From positions 310,001 to 374,000 of the forward strand of contig OZ223260.1 in assembly GCA_965140555.1 (NCBI GenBank): a DNA stretch of 64,000 bases, in the 5' to 3' direction. The notes under the pieces are model-generated. The model was not told the origin of the DNA, searched no databases, and worked only from the letters and a program-made list of their open reading frames with translations. A program made the position numbers and the translations under genes. This document shows positions 25,180 to 34,800 of the stretch, piece after piece. The stretch's first letter is position 1; each line of letters opens with the position of its first letter. This DNA comes from UBA1351 sp965140555. GTDB lineage: Bacteria; Bacillota; Clostridia; Lachnospirales; Vallitaleaceae.

Positions 25180-27014
25180 TATACAAAAACCTCCGTTTTC
25201 TGAGACGCTAACTGGTAAGGAAAATGAAGTGTGATTTCATTTTTAAAATAAGGAGTTGAACTGAAGGTCACCGTAACATTCGAATAGGATGCCTCAAGTC
25301 GTTGAATAACATTCCTTAATCCGACATGTTTTTTTGAGTCCTTGTCCACGTGTGTCTCTAATAATTCATACATGTCATTCACATTAAATCCTAATCCATT
25401 ATCTCGTATGTTAATATAAAGCTGTCCATCTAAATAATTGAACGAAATGTCAATTGTCGGATTAAAAATTTGAGAGGTATCGGAGTCCATGGTGAAACCA
25501 TGTTTAATTGAATTTTCAACAAAAGGCTGTAAAATGCTTTTTGTAATAGAGCAATATTTCAATTCTTCTGAAATGGAGATTAATAAAATGATATGATGAT
25601 GAAAACGGTAGTTCATCATTTTCAAATAGGCTTTGACATGTGTCGTTTCTTCTTGTATCGATATGGTATCACTTCCATAAGATAAAGATATACGCATATA
25701 GTCTGCTAATGCTTGAACCATATTGGAGGCTATATAGTTATTGTTGTTATAGATTTCCATATTAATGAATTCCAATGTATTATAAAGAAGATGTGGATTG
25801 ATTTGTTCAGAAAGCAACTGAATTTCTGTTTGAAACTTTTGACGTTCACTTTCTTTAATTTGAGTAATTTGTTCCTGAATAGTAAGATACATATCATTTA
25901 TTGCGCTATTAAGCTCTCCCACCTCATCTGTAGAGTGTGGAGGGATTATTTCGCTGTAGGAGTTTGTTTTGATTCTATGAACAATGAAAGCCAGTTTTTC
26001 TATAGGTTTTGAAACAAATATTGATAACAACACCGTTATTGTTGCTGTAAATAAGAGTCCGATGATTAAGGCAAACAACATATAACTCTTCAAATCGGAA
26101 AATATAGTAAATATTTCATCCCTCGTTGTTATCCGTATGAGTGCTAAATTAGAAGTCAATGCCTTGGAAGTTATATAGGCATTTGATAGCTGACGTTGTT
26201 CTACTTTATTGGATTCAAACAGATGGGATAGAAAATTTTCGTTTTTTATTTCACGGATATAATCATCGGATAGAGATACAGATGGCGTAGGTAAGGAGAG
26301 AAGATTTCCCTTTCTGTCAATAAAAAATAAATGACTGGACTTAAAGTCATTCGACCATAATTGAATCAACTCATTTAACGAAGTTGCACTAATTAAGATC
26401 GTTACATAGAGCATCGGTTCTTCCTTAGCGTCAGCAATCATTGTAAATTGTGATTGATTACTATAGCGTAATGTAAGAGGTATAATGACCGGAATAACTT
26501 GGTCATTTGTGAAGAAAGGGCTTTTTCGCTGGGGCAGAATTGTAATTCCTGATATGTCTTGAGGCCGGAAAAAAAATAAATCCGATTTATTATTATAAAA
26601 AGTTTCATAACTGTAGTATGCATTTTTGTAGTTGTCGATAAAATAAACGGTTTTTACAGCAGGACTAGCCGTAGATAATGTACCGATGATCTCTTGGAGT
26701 AACAATCGATTTTCTGTCGTTGATTTGTCTTGTTTTGACACATTGAGCAGTATATTTTGAAAAGACGGGTCACTCACAAGACGGTTAAATTGGAACATAT
26801 AATTTGAGTAACTTGAAATCAAAGATTCTTCACTTACCTCGTGTGAGGAGCGCATACGACTTAACGTATTGGATAAAATAACGGTATGTAAGGACGCGAC
26901 AATGGCGATATAGATAAATACGATTAAAAAGATGAGAATTGAAATCATGGTGATGCTGATTTTATTTTGAATCTTCAAATTAATAAATTTCTGGCGTATT
27001 TCATTCAAAAACAT
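25179..27014 (-). CDS. YesM-type sensor histidine kinase
   Basis: 611 residues. TM1 (about 20-41), a large extracellular sensor (about 42-305), TM2 (about 307-330), then HAMP. The cytoplasmic part has the HisKA-like box QINPHLLYNTLEFINMEIYN, whose first His is the phosphorylation site, and an ATPase domain with LQPFVENSIKHGF and DNGLGFN. The missing separate dimerisation domain is typical of the YesM/LytS group. The sensor domain probably reads an extracellular oligosaccharide, alone or through the binding protein; this is inferred. Confidence 0.92.
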   Translation of the reverse strand: MFLNEIRQKFINLKIQNKISITMISILIFLIVFIYIAIVASLHTVILSNTLSRMRSSHEVSEESLISSYSNYMFQFNRLVSDPSFQNILLNVSKQDKSTTENRLLLQEIIGTLSTASPAVKTVYFIDNYKNAYYSYETFYNNKSDLFFFRPQDISGITILPQRKSPFFTNDQVIPVIIPLTLRYSNQSQFTMIADAKEEPMLYVTILISATSLNELIQLWSNDFKSSHLFFIDRKGNLLSLPTPSVSLSDDYIREIKNENFLSHLFESNKVEQRQLSNAYITSKALTSNLALIRITTRDEIFTIFSDLKSYMLFALIIGLLFTATITVLLSIFVSKPIEKLAFIVHRIKTNSYSEIIPPHSTDEVGELNSAINDMYLTIQEQITQIKESERQKFQTEIQLLSEQINPHLLYNTLEFINMEIYNNNNYIASNMVQALADYMRISLSYGSDTISIQEETTHVKAYLKMMNYRFHHHIILLISISEELKYCSITKSILQPFVENSIKHGFTMDSDTSQIFNPTIDISFNYLDGQLYINIRDNGLGFNVNDMYELLETHVDKDSKKHVGLRNVIQRLEASYSNVTVTFSSTPYFKNEITLHFPYQLASQKTEVFV

Positions 27015-27052
27015 TCTATACCTCCATTCTTTTTGTGATTAGGGCCTCAAAA

Positions 27053-27153
27053 GCAAGTTTCCCTAAATTCACATACAATATATAGATGACGTAAATGCGT
27101 TCGTAACAATATATTGTAGATGAAAGTTCAACTATATGCTTTTGTCGACCTAA
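27053..27153. repeat. 101-bp palindromic intergenic repeat, copy 1
   Basis: About 94% identical by eye to 50849-50949 (six differences seen). The inner inverted repeat is ACAATATATAG...AACAATATATTGT, and the outer arms pair less well. It lies upstream of the kinase gene, between it and the divergent transporter operon. Confidence 0.8.
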
Positions 27154-27265
27154 TCTTTTTGTGATTATATTAGCATGGAAATGTATATTGTGCAAGAACG
27201 TTTGAATTTTGCACTTAATTTAATATTAATTATTATATTTAAACAAGAAATATACTGGAATAGTG

Positions 27266-27300
27266 AAAAGTGTTACATCTATAGCGGAAAAAGTGCTACA
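27266..27300 (+). promoter_or_regulatory. direct repeats, candidate YesN-type binding site
   Basis: AAAAGTGTTACA (27266-27277) and AAAAGTGCTACA (27289-27300), 23 bases start to start (about two helical turns), just upstream of the -35 position. This is the usual arrangement for AraC-type activators. The link to the neighbouring regulator is inferred. Confidence 0.55.
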
Positions 27301-27330
27301 CAAAAAGTATTATAAATGATAAATTATGTC

Positions 27331-27336
27331 TATAAT
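27331..27336 (+). promoter_or_regulatory. -10 box of the transporter operon
   Basis: TATAAT, 27 bases before the binding-protein start. The -35 position (27308-27313) reads TATTAT, a poor match, consistent with dependence on an activator. Confidence 0.5.
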
Positions 27337-27362
27337 ACACAAAATATTAAGGAGGATTTATT

Positions 27363-28775
27363 ATGAAAAGTAAACGTTTAATCAGTCTGTTTCTTGCATT
27401 GGTTTTGGTTTTTGCATTCAGTGCCTGTGGAAAAACGGACCCATCAGAAGGTCAGAAAGACTCAACACAAGAATCGGACAAATCAAATTCAGAGGATGCT
27501 GCATCAGAAGAGAAAACGACCATTGAAGTTTGGACCAATGATCGTCATGACGCAGAATATGTCGAATCAAAAATTGAAGAGTACAATGAAACAAACACAG
27601 ATGGTATCATCATTAGTTTAAACGTCGTAACCGATGACTATGAGAACATGTTAGCACTCGCTTACAGTGGCGGAACAGCTCCTGATATTGCAGGAACGCC
27701 TATGCAACTCAATACGTTTGCTGATTCAGGAATAATCATCCCATTAAACGACTACATCGATGCCGATGAAACCTACCAAAAGGTGAATCAGCCGTATGCA
27801 AATGCCTTTGAGGGATTAAATTACAAAGATGGAAATATCTACTATGTGTATTCCGGTATGCGTTCAGGCGTTCGTGTAGAGTATAACAAATCATTATTAG
27901 AAAAGGCAGGCTATACAGAAATTCCACAAAAATTAGACGACTATATTAATTTAGCCAAAAAAATAACAGAAGAGGGTAATGGAGAAGTCTTCGGTATTGG
28001 ATTTACCTCTTCCTCTCCCTTTGAACGACTTCTTGAAATGAGTGCACAAGTTTCAGGAATCTTCTACTATGATTATATTAACGGTAAATATGATTTCAGT
28101 GGTTACAAAGAAATTCTTGAACTTGGTCAACGCTTCATCAACGAAGATATTGCTTATCCGGATCAACAAGGTGTTGATAATATGAGAGCATTATTTGCAC
28201 AAGGTGAATTCGCACTATGGAGTAATGCATCACAAGAAGCAGGGGTATTCACTTCCCAAATTCCGATTACTGATTTTGAGTGGGGCGTAACAACGGTTCC
28301 TTCCTTAACAGGTGAAATAAAAGGAGCTCTCCAAACAAATCCAAGTAAAGGATATGGAATTCTTTCCTCGTCTGAACATAAAGATGAAGCATGGAAAGTT
28401 ATTCAGTTCTTCCAGTCAGAGGACTTCCTTAAAGGGTATTTGGAAGAAGGCTATAGCTTGCCAATCACTCAATATATGGATGGTATCATTGACAAATCAA
28501 AGATCGGTCGACTTGCTGACTTCTCCTTGTTAGATTATGAATCCGTATATCCAACACCTCCAGCCGTTAATTTGACAGGAGACAATTATCGAACATTACT
28601 TTGGAATGCCGTTATGGGTCATATAGACATCGATGATGCCATTGACGATTTGAACAAGCGCTATAATGAAGCTCTTGATGCAGATGTGGCAGCCGGAACA
28701 GTAAAACGATTGGTTATTCCTGATTATGATCCATTACATCCAAGTGAAGGAACAGCAACCTATTTAACGGAATAA
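27363..28775 (+). CDS. sugar ABC transporter substrate-binding lipoprotein (CUT1 type)
   Basis: 470 residues, TAAGGAGG before the ATG. Lipoprotein signal with lipobox FSAC (Cys22), a Ser/Glu/Lys-rich linker (about 23-52), then a family 1 binding-protein fold: TIEVWTNDRHDAEYVE, NMLALAYSGGTAPDI and VFGIGFTSSSPFERLL. It captures an oligosaccharide for the two permeases that follow. A partial terminator hairpin after it would favour higher expression of this gene than of the permeases. No ATPase gene is present; such systems normally borrow MsmX-type ATPases. Confidence 0.9.
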   Translation: MKSKRLISLFLALVLVFAFSACGKTDPSEGQKDSTQESDKSNSEDAASEEKTTIEVWTNDRHDAEYVESKIEEYNETNTDGIIISLNVVTDDYENMLALAYSGGTAPDIAGTPMQLNTFADSGIIIPLNDYIDADETYQKVNQPYANAFEGLNYKDGNIYYVYSGMRSGVRVEYNKSLLEKAGYTEIPQKLDDYINLAKKITEEGNGEVFGIGFTSSSPFERLLEMSAQVSGIFYYDYINGKYDFSGYKEILELGQRFINEDIAYPDQQGVDNMRALFAQGEFALWSNASQEAGVFTSQIPITDFEWGVTTVPSLTGEIKGALQTNPSKGYGILSSSEHKDEAWKVIQFFQSEDFLKGYLEEGYSLPITQYMDGIIDKSKIGRLADFSLLDYESVYPTPPAVNLTGDNYRTLLWNAVMGHIDIDDAIDDLNKRYNEALDADVAAGTVKRLVIPDYDPLHPSEGTATYLTE

Positions 28776-28793
28776 GTTCTTAGGTTTTCAGGA

Positions 28794-28830
28794 AGAGAAG
28801 TGGCGATGTAAGTATGCCGCTTCTCTTTCA
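28794..28830 (+). terminator. hairpin between binding protein and permease genes
   Basis: AGAGAAGTGGC (28794-28804) and GCCGCTTCTCT (28816-28826) pair with one G-T wobble and are followed only by TTCA. It is likely a transcript-stabilising or partly terminating stem-loop. Confidence 0.55.
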
Positions 28831-28858
28831 TTAAAAATAACAATGAATTGGAGGGAAA

Positions 28859-29791
28859 ATGGTGAATAGCACAAAGAAAAAAAATAGTATCAAAACTTCA
28901 ACTAAAAAAAGTGGCAATATAGCAGCTTTTCTCATGCTTAGTCCGGCTATATTGTTTTTAATAATCTGTTCCATCTATCCCTTTTTATGGATTTTTCGCT
29001 ATGTTGCATCCGACTATAACGGATTCACAGCGCATTTTACGGGAACAAGAAATCTCATAAGAATGATAAATGATTCGACATTTTGGGGCAGTGTGTTACA
29101 TACCTTTGAATATGCCTTTTATAAACTGATTTTCATTATCCCTTTATCGCTACTTATGGCAGTTTTACTTAATCAAAGAATTAAAGGCACCGTTATCTTT
29201 AGAGGTATTTATTTTATGCCGACAATCATTAGTACAGCCATAGCAGGGATGATTTTCGGGTTTATATTTGCAACACAACACGGTATCTTGAATTCGGTAT
29301 TGATGACCATGCATCTCATCGATTCACCAATAAAATGGCTAAGTAGCCAAAGTGTCGTTATGGCATCAATAACCATCCTTGCCATTTGGGGTGGATTAGG
29401 GAATTATATGCTCTATTTTTTAACAGGGATTAACGGTATAAGTGAAGATGTCTATGAATCTGCTAAAATCGACGGTGCAAATGCCATACAAACTTTTTTT
29501 CGTGTGACATTACCCATGTTGTCACCGGTAATGAAAGTTATTCTAATGTTAGCGATTACAGGAGCTTTTAAAGATTATGAAGCTATTATGGTATTAACCA
29601 ATGGAGGACCGGGCAATCGCTCGAATGTCATGTTCTTATATATTTATCGATTAATCTTCGGCTCTTCAGGCGGAACCTCACAAGCGCAAATTGGATACGG
29701 AGCCTTACTGAGCGTCGTAGCAGCAATGATTGTCGGTATTGTAACGGCTATTTATTTACATGTTTCAAGAAAATTAGATGATGTAGTATAG
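28859..29791 (+). CDS. ABC transporter permease, LplB/UgpA-like
   Basis: 310 residues, TTGGAGGG upstream; GTG at 28862 is an equally possible start. Six TM segments with the BPD_transp_1 region and the EAA loop ESAKIDGANAIQTFFRVTLP (about residues 200-220), which contacts the ATPase. It forms a heterodimer with the next gene's product, which begins 11 bases downstream. Confidence 0.92.
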   Translation: MVNSTKKKNSIKTSTKKSGNIAAFLMLSPAILFLIICSIYPFLWIFRYVASDYNGFTAHFTGTRNLIRMINDSTFWGSVLHTFEYAFYKLIFIIPLSLLMAVLLNQRIKGTVIFRGIYFMPTIISTAIAGMIFGFIFATQHGILNSVLMTMHLIDSPIKWLSSQSVVMASITILAIWGGLGNYMLYFLTGINGISEDVYESAKIDGANAIQTFFRVTLPMLSPVMKVILMLAITGAFKDYEAIMVLTNGGPGNRSNVMFLYIYRLIFGSSGGTSQAQIGYGALLSVVAAMIVGIVTAIYLHVSRKLDDVV

Positions 29792-29802
29792 GAGGTACGA
29801 CA

Positions 29803-30669
29803 ATGGAAAAAAGTCAAAATGTATTTTCCATGCAAACCAAGATATTGAGACTGTTTGTATGGCTTTTCATGGCCATTTTTGCGGTTATTATTGTATTTCC
29901 GATCTTATATGTTATCTTTGGTTCATTTAAAGTCAATGCAGAATTATTAGTCGGCGGTAGCAATATTTTCCCGAAGAAATGGATTTTCACTAATTATATA
30001 GAAGCTTGGAATCAGGCCAATTTCGCTACCTACACCATTAACAGTTTATTTTTGGCAGTCGGTGTGATGATAATCTCAGTTATTAATTCCACGATGGCAG
30101 GCTACGTATTTTCCCGACGTGAATTTCGAGGAAAAGAGTTATTGTACGGATTATTTATTATGTTCATGTTTATTAATGTTGGATCGGTTTCTCTTAGACC
30201 GTTGTTTGAATTAGCGGTCAAATTAAAGGTTAATAAAAGCTTGCTTCCGGTTATCTTTATATCGGCAGGAGCAGGACAGGCAACCTTTATCTTCTTATGT
30301 AGAGGGTTCGTTAACTCTATTCCGCGGGAATTAGATGAAGCTGCCAAAATAGACGGATGTTCTTTTTTTGAAACATATTATAGGATAATACTTCCTCTGT
30401 TGAAACCGGTTATGGCAACGATAGCATTGCTATCCTTTCGACAAGGCTGGAACGAATATATTATGCCGTTAGTCTTTACAATGACAAATGATAAGCGACG
30501 TCCCTTAACTGTCGGGGTAAATATGTTAAAAAATATGGGTGATGGAACAGCAGCTTGGAACATTATGTTTGCAGGTGCAACCATATCGATTGTACCCATG
30601 CTATTAATCTATATACTCTTTAGCAAAAACTTTATGAACGGTATGACAGCAGGTGCTGTGAAAGGATGA
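29803..30669 (+). CDS. ABC transporter permease, YtcP/UgpE-like
   Basis: 288 residues, GGAGG before the ATG. Six TM segments and the EAA loop DEAAKIDGCSFFETYYRIIL. The C-terminal SKNFMNGMTAGAVKG is typical of YtcP/LplC-type permeases. Second half of the sugar importer. Its stop overlaps the start of the next gene by 4 bases (ATGA), so translation of the two is coupled. Confidence 0.93.
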   Translation: MEKSQNVFSMQTKILRLFVWLFMAIFAVIIVFPILYVIFGSFKVNAELLVGGSNIFPKKWIFTNYIEAWNQANFATYTINSLFLAVGVMIISVINSTMAGYVFSRREFRGKELLYGLFIMFMFINVGSVSLRPLFELAVKLKVNKSLLPVIFISAGAGQATFIFLCRGFVNSIPRELDEAAKIDGCSFFETYYRIILPLLKPVMATIALLSFRQGWNEYIMPLVFTMTNDKRRPLTVGVNMLKNMGDGTAAWNIMFAGATISIVPMLLIYILFSKNFMNGMTAGAVKG

Positions 30670-33122
30670 CGACTATGCAAAAGTTTATTACAGACTATCT
30701 TATATCAGGACCCTACGCTGTTGAAAAGAATGAGCTTGATATGTTAACTAATGCTTCCATACCATCAGAGACGATGAATCAACTAGACTATGAAACCTAC
30801 TTGAGAACCGTCTTTCCTGATCAGCCGATGAAAACACCGGATGGTACCATTCGAATAGGTGAGCCGAGTGAGCTCGGACTTCCTTGGTTCTATCATTATG
30901 ACCATGGAAATTGGTTTGTCGATTATAGCCAAGATTATGCCCTGCTAAATCGTATTGAACTGTTAGCTGTCACAGGGCTTGTTTCTAAAATAGATCAAAA
31001 AATCACAGTCCTATTATGGTCCTATGGAGCTATTGGATTGTGGTGTAATAATGTCTTTGTAGGAGGCATTGATAAAGCCGTTTATAAACCAATGACTAAA
31101 CAAGAACTCGTTCTAGACTTAAAAGAAGGATACAATGAAATTAAAATTCGTTTTCAAAATCTAGGTGTTCGTGATACACGTAATGTTTTTGGCATCGAAT
31201 TGAAATCAAATGCTGAACGTGTCAAGGTGCATCTGTCCGATAATTATGGAGATTTATCTGAATATATTCAGGCTAAACAATGGCTTGACACGTTAACTTT
31301 CGATGAGGACAGTCTGTTCAATACATTGCAGGCACCTCATGAAACCTTTCTAAGCTATGGTCGTGATGATGCTTACGATTATGCAAAGGCAAAGAATGTG
31401 AAAGAACCTATCGATATTTCCGGAATGGAGAAAATACCCCTTCGACTCAATGTACCGAATGTAACCGTTAGCTGCTCTGTCAAGAATACAACACTTGTTC
31501 GTCGATTCGAGAAATTTAGAGACACAAATCCAGTGTACCGAAAGAGTATATCCTTTGAAGAGAATAAAATAGCCCTGTTAAATAGAATAGCGGAAGTTGA
31601 AAGCTTAAATCGTGATAATTTATTTGGCTTCTCAATCTCCAATATCCTTGCAAGACGAGCGCTTCACAAGGTTTGGGTTAAAGATGAAGCATTCCTTTAT
31701 GAAACACTCGATCAAATAGAAAAACGCTATGATTGTACGGATTTTTTAATTGCAGGACTAATACGATATATGAAAAATTACCCACTTGATTCAGCGTTAG
31801 CCGCAAGAGCCAAAGAGGTATTAACCGCCTACAGATTTTGGATGACACATCAAGGGGTTGACTCCATGTGTTTTTGGAGTGAGAACCATTCCATCTTGTT
31901 TTATTCAGCGGCAATGTTTTGCGGAGACATGTATCCCGACGCTATGTTTATCCGTGCCGATATGAACGGAAAGGAACTAGCAGCCTTTGGTAGGAAACAG
32001 GTGATAGAATGGCTAGAGGATGTGGAAGAATACGGGTTTGAAGAGTTTTTGGCATCCGCTTATGTAAGCATCACTTTTATGGCCCTGTTAAATCTTGTTG
32101 ATTATGGTGATGAAGAGATTTCAAGACGAGCAACGGCCATCACCGATTATTTAGTAACCATGTTAGCCAAACATACCTTTGACGGTTCAATTATCGGACC
32201 TATGGGAAGAGTGTATGGAGAGACTATCTATCCATTCAAACAAGGCGCTCAAGCACTATTGAATTTAATTGATCCACAGGCACCTTATGATTATTCAGAA
32301 GGATGGATGGCTGCCTATGCAACAACAACCTATCAGTTTCCGGATAATCTTGTTGATCTCATGCATACATCTATTAACGAAACGTATAGCACGGGAAATG
32401 CCTGCGTACATTTGAACAAACAGAAAAACTACATCGTGACTTCTGTTGAATCGCCAAGAACCGATACCTCCTATAAACGCTGGGAAAACTTAACCCTGAA
32501 GAAGGATTCAAAACAAGAAAGCCATGACTACACCAAATCTTTAAATGAACGTTTTCATGGAACTACGTTCTTTGAACCTGGGATTTATGGCTATCAACAA
32601 CATCTCTGGTATGGTGCACTTGATAATCAAACGCCGGTGTTTGTAACCCATCCGGGAGGGACAACGGCTTCCTGCAGGACTCGACCGGGATACTGGTATG
32701 GCAATGGCGTTATTCCTGCAATCAAGCAGGTGGATAATACAATTGGAAGTATTTATGTTGTTAGCAACAATCATCCGATTCATTTTACCCATGCCTTTTG
32801 GCCAAAAGCAAGGATGGATGAAACCGTTCATTCTAATGGATGGCTATTTGGAAGAAAAGGCAACGGATTTATTGCCTTATGGTGCAGTGATCCTCTGGAA
32901 GCCTATCAAGACCAACTATATGCATGTGAATATAGAGTATACAGTTCCAACAGCGCCTATGTATGTGTCTGTAGTGATACAAATGACGATAACACCTTTG
33001 ATGCCTTCATGAAAAGATGTCAGCTACAGATGCCGCATTATGATAAACAAGAGAAGAGACTTACGACAAAAGAGTTGGAGCTGACGTATAAAGCCTCCTT
33101 TGACTTGACCCAATATGTATAG
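30666..33122 (+). CDS. large cytoplasmic protein of unknown family in a glycan operon
   Basis: 818 residues without signal peptide. Residues about 70-185 look like a jelly-roll sugar-binding domain of the kind that precedes catalytic barrels (YGAIGLWCNNVFVGG, EGYNEIKIRFQNLGVRDTRN). About 300-560 is helical with WSENHSILFYSAAMFCGDMY, suggesting an alpha/alpha toroid. The last 250 residues look beta-rich (GYWYGNGVIPAIKQVDN, HPIHFTHAFWPKARMDE). This order resembles polysaccharide lyases or heparinase-fold enzymes, but I do not recognise the family. Its place between permeases and the epimerase-like gene suggests an enzyme acting on the imported sugar. Confidence 0.6.
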   Translation: MTTMQKFITDYLISGPYAVEKNELDMLTNASIPSETMNQLDYETYLRTVFPDQPMKTPDGTIRIGEPSELGLPWFYHYDHGNWFVDYSQDYALLNRIELLAVTGLVSKIDQKITVLLWSYGAIGLWCNNVFVGGIDKAVYKPMTKQELVLDLKEGYNEIKIRFQNLGVRDTRNVFGIELKSNAERVKVHLSDNYGDLSEYIQAKQWLDTLTFDEDSLFNTLQAPHETFLSYGRDDAYDYAKAKNVKEPIDISGMEKIPLRLNVPNVTVSCSVKNTTLVRRFEKFRDTNPVYRKSISFEENKIALLNRIAEVESLNRDNLFGFSISNILARRALHKVWVKDEAFLYETLDQIEKRYDCTDFLIAGLIRYMKNYPLDSALAARAKEVLTAYRFWMTHQGVDSMCFWSENHSILFYSAAMFCGDMYPDAMFIRADMNGKELAAFGRKQVIEWLEDVEEYGFEEFLASAYVSITFMALLNLVDYGDEEISRRATAITDYLVTMLAKHTFDGSIIGPMGRVYGETIYPFKQGAQALLNLIDPQAPYDYSEGWMAAYATTTYQFPDNLVDLMHTSINETYSTGNACVHLNKQKNYIVTSVESPRTDTSYKRWENLTLKKDSKQESHDYTKSLNERFHGTTFFEPGIYGYQQHLWYGALDNQTPVFVTHPGGTTASCRTRPGYWYGNGVIPAIKQVDNTIGSIYVVSNNHPIHFTHAFWPKARMDETVHSNGWLFGRKGNGFIALWCSDPLEAYQDQLYACEYRVYSSNSAYVCVCSDTNDDNTFDAFMKRCQLQMPHYDKQEKRLTTKELELTYKASFDLTQYV

Positions 33123-33135
33123 GGGAGGGTCTGGT

Positions 33136-34026
33136 ATGTTACATATCGAGTACCTTGATTTCATTATAGATATTGATGTAGAAGACGGAATGAACCTATC
33201 CTATTTGTCATGGAGGAAAAAGATTCTCATAAACGGCGATGCACAAAGAAAGAGCCAAGGGCATACCTATGGAATGCCCTTAATGTTTCCCACCCCCAAT
33301 CGGACAAAAAATAATCGCTATCGATATAAAGGTGTGGAGTATGAAGCAAGGATGCATGGGTTATTTCGAAACCTTCCGTTTATGCTTGTTCATAATAGCG
33401 AAGAAGAGGATACCTATAACATAACGGGTATCTTGAAATGGGGTCCTGATTATGAGACATTTAAGACCTATCCCTTTGAATGTATGCTAAAAATTCATAT
33501 AGGCATTCAACACAAGTGTATCTTCTATGACTATCAACTAACAAATTGTGGAGAGACGACGATGCCTTATGGATTTGGTGTGCATCCTTTTTTTGAAAAT
33601 CCGAATCATGATGCCTCCATTATGACAAAAGCAAAGACTGTATTAAACGCTCACCAATGTTTAAACACAGGTGAGACACAAGCGGTTAAAGGAACACCCT
33701 ATGACCTCTTCAAGTTTAAATCTGTTGATACACTAAACTTGGATACTGTATATATGCCGGAAAACAAAACGGATAATCTAGCTGAGGTGGCCACTATTCA
33801 CTGGAGTGATTATCAATTATCCATCCATTGCTCGAAGGATTTTTCCCATCTTCTAATCTACACACCGGAAAATCATGACAAATTCTGCATAGAACCTCAA
33901 ACGTGCTCCATTGATGCGTTCAATCTTTTCGATGAAGGATATCGAAAAATTTCGGGTGTTGAAGAAGTAGGTAAAAACGAAACAAAATCAGGAACGATTC
34001 AATTTATAGTATCAGAATCAAACTAA
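33136..34026 (+). CDS. aldose 1-epimerase-like protein
   Basis: 296 residues from the ATG at 33136 (GGGGAGGG upstream); an earlier in-frame ATG at 33115 overlaps the previous gene and lacks a good ribosome binding site. Galactose mutarotase-like fold: GMPLMFPTPNRTKNNRYRY, then ARMHGLFRNLPF with the conserved His, GFGVHPFFEN with a second His, and a late Glu in FCIEPQTCS. Probably interconverts the anomers of the released sugar. Last gene of the transporter operon. Confidence 0.85.
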   Translation: MLHIEYLDFIIDIDVEDGMNLSYLSWRKKILINGDAQRKSQGHTYGMPLMFPTPNRTKNNRYRYKGVEYEARMHGLFRNLPFMLVHNSEEEDTYNITGILKWGPDYETFKTYPFECMLKIHIGIQHKCIFYDYQLTNCGETTMPYGFGVHPFFENPNHDASIMTKAKTVLNAHQCLNTGETQAVKGTPYDLFKFKSVDTLNLDTVYMPENKTDNLAEVATIHWSDYQLSIHCSKDFSHLLIYTPENHDKFCIEPQTCSIDAFNLFDEGYRKISGVEEVGKNETKSGTIQFIVSESN

Positions 34027-34053
34027 ACGAATCTTTTTTTACTCAGTAAAGTA

Positions 34054-34062
34054 TGCTATATT
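34054..34062 (+). promoter_or_regulatory. extended -10-like element
   Basis: TGCTATATT, about 55 bases before a broken acetyltransferase gene. Confidence 0.3.
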
Positions 34063-34116
34063 TTTGTATTTAGAAAGACATCGATGTAGTACATACAATC
34101 GGGAATTGAGGTAAAA

Positions 34117-34416
34117 AAATGTGGTTTTGCCTTATTCTTCCACAACTTCTCAACGTTTCTTGGAAGACCGGGAATTTACTTGGAAGATTTATATGTTCGA
34201 CCATCAATGCGAGGTCAGGGAATAGGAAAGATATTGCTCTCGTATTTGGGAAAATTAGCCAAAGAAAGAGGCTGTGGCAGAGTGGAATGGTGGTGTCTTG
34301 ATTGGAATAAGCCCTCAATAGAATTCTATAAGAAGTTAGGGGCAAAAGCGATGGAAGACTGGACAGTATACAGAATATGTGATGAAGCTTTAGATAGCCT
34401 TGCGGATGAAGCATAA
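34117..34416 (+). pseudogene. GNAT acetyltransferase lacking its N-terminal half
   Basis: A frame without its own start reads GFALFFHNFSTFLGRPGIYL, then EDLYVRPSMRGQGIGKILLS (the acetyl-CoA loop), WWCLDWNKPSIEFYKKLGAK and the end. It resembles the C-terminal two thirds of SAT-type (diamine) acetyltransferases. The promoter and the GAGG sequence are joined directly to this middle part, and the ATG at 34119 is in another frame. A deletion removed the first 50-60 residues. Confidence 0.65.
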
Positions 34417-34607
34417 TAGTTTTCTATTCATCGATGGATAGGATATTCCGATTAGAGTCCGCATGGGCCATTCATGTGTTAGATCAGATTGTACAGGATA
34501 AAAAAAGATAACACATATACGCTATCCTAAAAGGGATGCAGAAAAACTTCTCTAATACCGCTTCATACGCGTGTACCTATTCGTTTAAGGACGCGATAAG
34601 ATGAGTA
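34417..34607. other. non-coding stretch
   Basis: No gene recognised on either strand between the broken acetyltransferase gene and the terminator at 34608. It may hold decayed coding sequence. Confidence 0.35.
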
Positions 34608-34648
34608 AAAACCCAAAACATCAATAGAATGTTTTGGGTTTTTTTTAG
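34608..34648. terminator. rho-independent terminator
   Basis: AACCCAAAACAT pairs with ATGTTTTGGGTT around CAATAGA, followed by eight T. The preceding A run makes it usable from both sides. Confidence 0.85.
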
Positions 34649-34733
34649 TTATAGACTTTAGTCAGTTGAGCTCGCGAAGCGTGCGAAACACTAAACCACC
34701 CGTTATACGGGTGCGCGTCGATTGTTGTACAAA

Positions 34734-34799
34734 AAAATCACCTTTCGGTATACTGAAGTTGTTCAGGCTACAGTATATTTAAGAAAGAAAGGTGATTTT
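34734..34799 (+). promoter_or_regulatory. inverted repeat masking the transposase ribosome binding site
   Basis: AAAATCACCTTTC (34734-34746) is the exact reverse complement of GAAAGGTGATTTT (34787-34799), which contains the Shine-Dalgarno sequence of the transposase gene. This is the known way IS200 elements limit transposase translation. Confidence 0.65.
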
Positions 34800-34800
34800 A

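Noticed and set aside
23608..27014. Plus-strand frames inside the two-component genes
   Set aside because: They are shadows of two well-supported minus-strand proteins with complete domains.
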